A stretch of 10,628 nucleotides of DNA from Clostridiales bacterium (lineage in GTDB: Bacteria > Bacillota > Clostridia > Oscillospirales > JAAYOS01), in contig JAAYMG010000063.1 of assembly GCA_012521525.1 (NCBI GenBank), positions 1 to 10,628 of the forward strand, read 5' to 3'. Under the pieces are notes generated by a model, which saw nothing but the letters and a program-made list of their open reading frames with translations, was not told the DNA's origin and made no database searches. Shown here one piece after another: positions 6,825-10,628 of the stretch (position 1 is the stretch's first letter; each line of letters opens with the position of its first letter). The position numbers were made by a program, and so were the translations under genes.

Positions 6825-6888
6825 TATTCGGTAATTGATCTTATAAACTTTACCGAATATGATCTTATAAACTTTAACGTATATTCGG
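6825..6888. repeat. Tandem 24-bp repeat with three alternating inverted arms at the lacI 3' end
   Basis: Two adjacent 24-base units (6836-6859 and 6860-6883) are identical at 22 positions. The second unit contains the lacI stop codon (6874-6876). Overlaid on this, TATTCGG (6825-6831), CCGAATA (6853-6859) and TATTCGG (6882-6888) alternate in orientation at a near-constant 28-29 bp spacing. The middle arm can pair with either flanking one. With the first it forms a perfect 10-bp stem (6825-6834 with 6850-6859). Confidence 0.65.
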
Positions 6889-7860
6889 ATTTTTCGTTGT
6901 ACGCCTGCTCAACAATGTGACCGGCAGTATCGACTGATTTGGTATCATTTTGCCGTTGATCCTTTTTATCAGCATTTCGACCGAAAATTCACCCATTTGC
7001 TTTATGGGTTGGGCTATAGTAGTAATGTTGAAATAATCCGACGTATCAATACCGTCAAAGCCAACTATCTGGAAATCATCGGGGGCGGATCTTCCACGAT
7101 CCTGCAAGCTTTTCAGGGCCCTCACCGCGAGTACATCGCTCGTTGCAAATATGCCGTCGACATCAGGAAACTTCCTGATCAGTTTATCCAAATTCCTGTG
7201 GAAATTCTCGGCAAACAGGTCTTCTCTGTCAAGAAGGAACTCGTAGCTTTCCACTCCTTGCCGTTTGCACTCATCATGAAAACCCAGGTGCCTTAACTTG
7301 GCGGGCATGTATTCGACTACCGTATTCCCAAACAGCAGCGGATGCTTGCATCCTCCCTTTATCAAAGTCTGCGCCGCCAGGACCCCTCCCATGTAATTGT
7401 CGCAGCAAACAGAGGGAATGTTTTCGACTGTGCGTTCGATACTGATCATCGGCAGTTCATACTCTGCATAAATCGAGGCATCCTCAATACGACTGCACAG
7501 CAGGATACCGTCAACTTTATTAGCACGGAGCATCGAGACCATTTCACGTTCCTTATCATGATTATTTCCCGAAGTGCAGAGCAACATCTTATAACCATTG
7601 CAGTAACAGGCATTTTCGATCGCTTCGGTCAATCTGCTGAAGAACGGATGGTCAAGGTAAGGTACGATGACTCCGATCAGGTTGCTTCTTTTTTTAAGGA
7701 GCGACCGGGCGACTTCATTTGGCATGTAGTCAAGCTCTTCCATCGCTTTATGTACTTTTCTTCTGGTTTTTTCACTGATAGCACCTCTGTTGTTAAGAAT
7801 CCTCGATACGGTCGTAACAGAGACGCCAGCCAGTTTTGCGACGTCTTTAATGGTTGCCAA
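6874..7860 (-). CDS. LacI-family transcriptional regulator
   Basis: This is a probable sugar-responsive repressor. Residues about 1-50 are the LacI helix-turn-helix and hinge (ATIKDVAKLAGVSVTTVSRIL, then YMPNEVARSLLKKRSN). The remainder is the periplasmic-binding-protein-like effector domain (LIGVIVPYLDHPFFSRL, DGILLCSR, DGIFATSDVLAVRALKSL, QIVGFDGIDTSDYF). Its 328 residues are typical. The start is TTG (7858-7860 on the complementary strand). It is supported by the conserved N-terminus and by AAAGGATGTG, a near-perfect ribosome binding site 5 nt upstream. It is divergent from the kinase-oxidoreductase-epimerase genes, the usual place for a local regulator, and converges on the ispH operon. 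The effector cannot be predicted. It has no LacZ-type or purine-specific context. Confidence 0.93.
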   Translation of the reverse strand: MATIKDVAKLAGVSVTTVSRILNNRGAISEKTRRKVHKAMEELDYMPNEVARSLLKKRSNLIGVIVPYLDHPFFSRLTEAIENACYCNGYKMLLCTSGNNHDKEREMVSMLRANKVDGILLCSRIEDASIYAEYELPMISIERTVENIPSVCCDNYMGGVLAAQTLIKGGCKHPLLFGNTVVEYMPAKLRHLGFHDECKRQGVESYEFLLDREDLFAENFHRNLDKLIRKFPDVDGIFATSDVLAVRALKSLQDRGRSAPDDFQIVGFDGIDTSDYFNITTIAQPIKQMGEFSVEMLIKRINGKMIPNQSILPVTLLSRRTTKNPNIR

Positions 7861-7865
7861 GAAAT

Positions 7866-7875
7866 CACATCCTTT
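7866..7875 (-). promoter_or_regulatory. Ribosome binding site that decides the TTG start of the lacI-type gene
   Basis: The minus strand reads AAAGGATGTG, one mismatch from AAAGGAGGTG, ending 5 nt before the TTG. The complementarity continues into the following AT. This supports TTG as a genuine start in the absence of an ATG nearby. Confidence 0.7.
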
Positions 7876-7922
7876 TATGTGAGTGTTTATGGCATATCAG
7901 TGTTTGGATCCGAGATATAAAT

Positions 7923-7934
7923 TTTGCATGCAAA
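7923..7934. promoter_or_regulatory. 12-bp perfect palindrome, candidate operator in the lacI leader
   Basis: TTTGCATGCAAA is fully self-complementary. It lies about 25-35 bp downstream of the predicted lacI transcription start, where a bound repressor could block its own transcription. LacI-type operators more often centre on CG, so the assignment is tentative. Confidence 0.35.
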
Positions 7935-7963
7935 TCAGGTAAATAAATGTCAAGTTATTACCC

Positions 7964-7992
7964 ATTATAGAATAAATATAAAGAATTTGCAA
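7964..7992 (-). promoter_or_regulatory. Predicted promoter of the lacI-type gene
   Basis: Read on the minus strand, TTGCAA (7987-7992) and a perfect TATAAT (7964-7969) are separated by 17 bp. Transcription would begin near 7957, leaving a leader of about 97 nt before the TTG start. A TTGACA on the same strand (7949-7954) lacks a -10 at the right distance. Confidence 0.6.
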
Positions 7993-8028
7993 TAAAAATC
8001 AGCAATAGCGCAATTAAATCAAGGTCAA

Positions 8029-8045
8029 ACTGCCATGCGGGCAGT
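8029..8045. repeat. Inverted repeat in the divergent spacer
   Basis: ACTGCC (8029-8034) and GGCAGT (8040-8045) form perfect 6-bp arms around ATGCG. The site lies about 36 bp upstream of the -35 box of the kinase operon, a position compatible with a regulator site. No T-run follows. Confidence 0.4.
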
Positions 8046-8051
8046 GGTGCC

Positions 8052-8078
8052 GTGATGAACACCTGATGTGATGAAAAC
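8052..8078 (+). repeat. Direct repeat GTGATGAAnAC just upstream of the kinase-operon -35
   Basis: GTGATGAACAC (8052-8062) and GTGATGAAAAC (8068-8078) match at 10 of 11 bases with a 16-bp offset. Same-face-like tandem copies upstream of a promoter suggest a transcription-factor site, though no known consensus is matched. Confidence 0.4.
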
Positions 8079-8109
8079 GATTGACAATCACTTTATTATG
8101 CTATAGAAT
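8079..8109 (+). promoter_or_regulatory. Promoter of the kinase-oxidoreductase-epimerase operon, with palindrome over the -35
   Basis: A perfect -35 box TTGACA (8081-8086) and a -10 box TAGAAT (8104-8109) are 17 bp apart. An 11-bp palindrome, GATTG-A-CAATC (8079-8089), covers the -35 exactly, so a protein bound there would exclude RNA polymerase. The predicted start is near 8116, giving a leader of about 30 nt. A TATAAT at 8110-8115 is too far from the -35 to be paired with it. Confidence 0.65.
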
Positions 8110-8145
8110 TATAATCATAAAATTGCAAAATGCGGGTGAAATGAC

Positions 8146-9150
8146 ATGAGCAACTTTATGGGCAATACAAGAACAGACTTGATCGAACTGTTATCAGATA
8201 ATGGATACCTGAATAAGAAACTGCAGGAAGTTATGGATTTACAGATAGATACAGACAGCATCCCTACCGGTGATATGCCTGGCGACAAGGTGGCGATCGG
8301 TCCCGATCATATCAAAAAAGCAAAGTTGATCCTGCCGAAATTAGTAGAGCTTCTTGGACCGGTACTGAAAGACAATCCTTTTCAGAGGGCAGTAGTCTCG
8401 GTATACGGCGGTTCGGGTGTCGGCAAGTCAGAAATCGCATCATTGCTGTCATATTATTTGAACGCTCTTGGATTAGGCAGCTATACACTGTCCGGTGACA
8501 ACTACCCCCACAGGATCCCCAAGTATAACGATGCGGAAAGACTGCGCATTTTCAGGCAAAACGGGGTCAGGGGACTTATTTCAAAAGGGGTATACAACAG
8601 GGAGATCGGTGAGACCCTGAAGGAGCTTCAGCTGAAAGGCTGCGATGCGGACCCCGCCAATATAAAGGATCATCCCTGGATGTCGGTATACCTGGATGCA
8701 GGAGCATGCGGACTGAAGGATTATCTGGGAAGCGAAAAGGAAATCGACTTCAAAGAGCTGAACGGGATCATATCGCAGTTCAAAAACGGTGCGGATAAGA
8801 TCTATCTCAAGAGGATGGGCAGGGAAGAGCACGAGTTATGGTATGATCTGGTCGATTTTGGGAATGTTAACGTTTTAATTATAGAATGGACCCATGGAAA
8901 CAGTTACTATTTAAGGGGTATAGACGTTCCTGTAATGCTTAACAGCACCCCGAAAGAGACTCTTGAGCACAGAAGAAAGAGGAACAGGGACGGCGGAGTC
9001 GACAGTCCGTTTACAACGCTCGTATTGTCGATAGAGCAGGATCTGCTCGTCTCACAGGCTAAGAGAGCGAAACTTATCGTATCCAAAAGCTGTGAGATAC
9101 TTTCATACGAAGAATTCCTTAAAGTAATGATGCCGGACAGTGAACAGTAA
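8146..9150 (+). CDS. P-loop kinase-like protein of unknown substrate
   Basis: I do not recognise a characterised orthologue. The 334 residues have an extension of about 80 residues without clear motifs. A Walker A motif GGSGVGKS (88-95, K94) follows a hydrophobic strand (VVSVY). Next are SGDNYPHRIP, at the place where uridine-kinase/phosphoribulokinase-like enzymes carry an acidic substrate-site residue, and VNVLIIEWTHGNS, a Walker-B-like strand ending in Glu. The segment VPVMLNSTPKETLEHRRKRNRDGG resembles the basic LID of such kinases. It probably phosphorylates a small molecule. Some relatives may be labelled adenylylsulfate kinase by automatic annotation, but no sulfate genes are here. Its place before an oxidoreductase and a sugar epimerase, opposite a LacI regulator, suggests a sugar or sugar derivative as substrate. 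The ATG has GGGTGA 6 nt upstream. Confidence 0.8.
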   Translation: MSNFMGNTRTDLIELLSDNGYLNKKLQEVMDLQIDTDSIPTGDMPGDKVAIGPDHIKKAKLILPKLVELLGPVLKDNPFQRAVVSVYGGSGVGKSEIASLLSYYLNALGLGSYTLSGDNYPHRIPKYNDAERLRIFRQNGVRGLISKGVYNREIGETLKELQLKGCDADPANIKDHPWMSVYLDAGACGLKDYLGSEKEIDFKELNGIISQFKNGADKIYLKRMGREEHELWYDLVDFGNVNVLIIEWTHGNSYYLRGIDVPVMLNSTPKETLEHRRKRNRDGGVDSPFTTLVLSIEQDLLVSQAKRAKLIVSKSCEILSYEEFLKVMMPDSEQ

Positions 9151-9161
9151 TCAAAGTGAAC

Positions 9162-9176
9162 AACAATTTAATTGTT
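9162..9176. repeat. A+T-rich perfect palindrome between the kinase-like and oxidoreductase genes
   Basis: AACAATT-T-AATTGTT is perfectly symmetrical and fills much of the 50-bp gap, ending about 12 nt before the Shine-Dalgarno of the oxidoreductase. It could be a weak mRNA stem, a processing point or an operator. It lacks a G+C stem and T-run, so it is not a terminator. Confidence 0.4.
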
Positions 9177-9200
9177 TAAAATATTGATGAGGTGAAAGAT

Positions 9201-10292
9201 ATGTCAAAACTGAAGATCGGTATTATCGGGTGCGGCGGGATCGCCAATGACAAACACATGCCTTCCATGGCAAAGCAGCCGGACGTTGAGCTTGTCGCGT
9301 TTTGTGATCTTATTCTTGAGCGCGCGGAAAAGGCAGCTTCTCAATATGGTGTAGCCGGAGCGAAAGTTTACACCGATTATCGTCAGCTCCTGGAAGATAA
9401 AAGCATAGACGCAGTACATGTTCTGACGCCGAACGTTTCGCATTGTGAAATAAGCTGCGCTGCAATGGAGGCCGGAAAGCATGTAATGTGTGAAAAGCCC
9501 ATGGCAGCAAATGTCGAAGACGCACAAAAGATGATGGATACTGCCAAGCGTACAGGGAAGCTGCTTACGATCGGTTATCAATATCGTTTGATGGATACCC
9601 ACTTTACAATGAAGCGTTATTGCGATGCCGGTTACCTGGGAGAAATATACTATGCGGAAGCTAACGCCATCAGACGCCGTGGTGTTCCGACGTGGGGCGT
9701 TTTCACAGACAAATCGAAGCAGGGCGGCGGACCTCTGATAGACATCGCTACCCATGCTCTCGATCTGACTCTGTGGATGATGGACAACTACGAGCCAAAG
9801 AGCGTCACAGGTGTGACCTTTGAAAAGCTTGGCAAGTACCTCGGGCCGGACGAGCAGGGCAACACTATGGGTGTCTGGGATCCTGAGAAGTATGAAGTGG
9901 AAGACTCGGCTTTCGGATTTGTCGTCATGAAAAACGGTGCGCTCATAAATGTCAAGTCTTCCTGGGCGCTCAATATCGTCGATAACGGTGGCATGGTCAG
10001 GCTGTGCGGTACAAAGGGCGGACTTGATTCAAGCATGGAAGGCGTGAGGCTCAACCAGGTCATCCTTGGAAAGCAGACCATAACGAACATTGAGACCGTC
10101 TCCCCGTTCGGACGGGTACATCCGAGAAATCAGGTCATGAATCCGAATGATGCAGAGGCTACACATTGGGTCAATGCACTCAAAGGCCGCGGAGAGCTCT
10201 TCGTAAAACCGGAACAGGCATTTGTAGTCACTAAGATCCTTGATGCTATCTACAAGTCTGCGGCATCCGGAAAGACGATATATTTTGATTAA
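9201..10292 (+). CDS. Gfo/Idh/MocA-family NAD(P)-dependent oxidoreductase
   Basis: This is a probable dehydrogenase or reductase for a sugar, inositol or related polyol. The 363 residues begin with a Rossmann nucleotide-binding domain (KIGIIGCGGIANDKHMPSM, then ELVAFCDL). The family motif CEKPMA follows, with E98-K99-P100, and then the C-terminal α/β domain. GGGPLIDIATHALDL carries D181 and H185, the DxxxH pair that places the catalytic histidine in this family. I chose ATG 9201 because GAGGTG (9189-9194) lies 6 nt before it. A GTG at 9192 is part of that Shine-Dalgarno. Gfo/Idh/MocA substrates are too diverse to assign from sequence. It is probably co-transcribed with the kinase-like gene and the following AGE-family epimerase, which argues for carbohydrate metabolism. 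A glycosidase-type (GH109) activity is another possibility in this fold. Confidence 0.92.
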   Translation: MSKLKIGIIGCGGIANDKHMPSMAKQPDVELVAFCDLILERAEKAASQYGVAGAKVYTDYRQLLEDKSIDAVHVLTPNVSHCEISCAAMEAGKHVMCEKPMAANVEDAQKMMDTAKRTGKLLTIGYQYRLMDTHFTMKRYCDAGYLGEIYYAEANAIRRRGVPTWGVFTDKSKQGGGPLIDIATHALDLTLWMMDNYEPKSVTGVTFEKLGKYLGPDEQGNTMGVWDPEKYEVEDSAFGFVVMKNGALINVKSSWALNIVDNGGMVRLCGTKGGLDSSMEGVRLNQVILGKQTITNIETVSPFGRVHPRNQVMNPNDAEATHWVNALKGRGELFVKPEQAFVVTKILDAIYKSAASGKTIYFD

Positions 10293-10313
10293 CATTCAGC
10301 CGGAGGAAAGCAA

Positions 10314-10628
10314 ATGACGGTCAATGAAAAGCTCCTTAACCTGAAGGAGAGAGCCGACTGGAATGCCAGGGAATGCATCTTTCCGTTCTGGACCAGTGAA
10401 TATATACTGGATGAAGAAAACGGAGGATTCTACGGCAAAGTCACCCGGGACATGGAAATAGTCAAAGACGAGCCAAGGTCACTTGTCCTTACGGGCCGCA
10501 TGGTTTATGCATTTTCCAATGCCTGGATGCTGTACAGGGATGAAATTTATCTGGACCGCGCAAAACGCGCATTCGATTACCTGGAGAAATACTTCTATGA
10601 TCCTGTTTATGGAGGAGCATATAGCACA
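10314..10628 (+). CDS. AGE-family sugar 2-epimerase/isomerase, N-terminal part (runs off the window)
   Basis: The first 105 codons of an N-acylglucosamine/cellobiose 2-epimerase superfamily protein are present. The family interconverts the C2 epimers of a sugar or its reducing end, or isomerises aldoses, in an (α/α)6 barrel. Visible hallmarks are IFPFWTSEYILDEENGGFYG near residues 22-41, the helix SLVLTGRMVYAFSNAW and the inner-helix ending YFYDPVYGGAYS. These resemble cellobiose or mannobiose 2-epimerases more than the GlcNAc type. The catalytic histidines would lie beyond the window edge, so activity cannot be checked. The ATG has GGAGG (10302-10306) 7 nt upstream and follows the oxidoreductase stop by 21 nt, so the two are probably one operon. 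Confidence 0.82.
   Translation, partial: MTVNEKLLNLKERADWNARECIFPFWTSEYILDEENGGFYGKVTRDMEIVKDEPRSLVLTGRMVYAFSNAWMLYRDEIYLDRAKRAFDYLEKYFYDPVYGGAYST

Noticed and set aside
7342..7920. 192-codon forward frame antisense to the lacI-type gene
   Set aside because: It overlaps a clear LacI-family protein on the other strand and shows no protein family features.
8072..8086. CcpA cre-like site (TGAAAACGATTGACA) at the kinase-operon promoter
   Set aside because: The left half fits cre but the right half lacks the conserved C at its proper position. The GATTG-A-CAATC palindrome explains the symmetry better.
9192..9200. GTG start for the Gfo/Idh/MocA gene
   Set aside because: The GTG is part of the GAGGTG Shine-Dalgarno that serves ATG 9201, and the family N-terminus begins just before KIGIIG.
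1..10628. tRNA, rRNA, riboswitch, CRISPR array, insertion sequence or prophage content
   Set aside because: No cloverleaf-like arms, regularly spaced repeats, transposase-like frames or phage genes were seen on either strand. The short repeats found are local and confined to intergenic spots.

Overview
The window looks like chromosomal DNA of an anaerobic, low-to-mid G+C Bacillota, most likely class Clostridia. This rests on the AGGAGG-type ribosome binding sites, frequent AGG/AGA/ATA codons, the gene order cmk-plsC-ispH, the ispH reading frame running on into ribosomal protein S1 domains (a fusion known from Clostridia), and a BaiN/HI0933-type flavoprotein beside cmk. I judged base composition by eye and did not compute it.

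Region 1 (1-6778, + strand) is a tightly packed housekeeping operon. The tail of an unidentified gene ends at 82. A strong sigma-A-type promoter (60-88) precedes rluB (23S rRNA pseudouridine synthase). Then come a MurR/RpiR-type SIS-domain regulator, a BaiN/HI0933-type flavoprotein, cmk (CMP kinase), plsC (lysophosphatidate acyltransferase) and a 721-codon ispH-S1 fusion. Several genes overlap or nearly touch, so translational coupling is likely. The operon ends at a strong, probably bidirectional terminator (6737-6778). The sugar-sensing-type regulator is the odd member of an otherwise core set.

Region 2 (6639-6888) is the short convergent gap between this operon and a minus-strand lacI-type gene. 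It holds the terminator, a perfect 9-bp-stem inverted repeat, two separate tandem near-duplications (about 23-24 bp units) that each span a gene's stop codon, and a set of three alternating TATTCGG/CCGAATA arms.

Region 3 (6874-10628) looks like a carbohydrate locus. A LacI-family repressor (minus strand, TTG start) diverges from a putative operon. That operon encodes a P-loop kinase-like protein of unknown substrate (8146-9150), a Gfo/Idh/MocA-family NAD(P)-dependent oxidoreductase (9201-10292) and the first 105 codons of an AGE-family sugar epimerase that runs off the window. The 285-base divergent spacer carries a consensus-like promoter on each strand and several operator-like palindromes and repeats, one centred on the -35 box of the kinase operon. 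A plausible reading is a LacI-controlled sugar pathway with phosphorylation, oxidoreduction and 2-epimerisation steps. The substrate cannot be read from the sequence. The kinase-like protein is the least described component.

I saw no tRNA, rRNA, CRISPR array, transposase or prophage gene.
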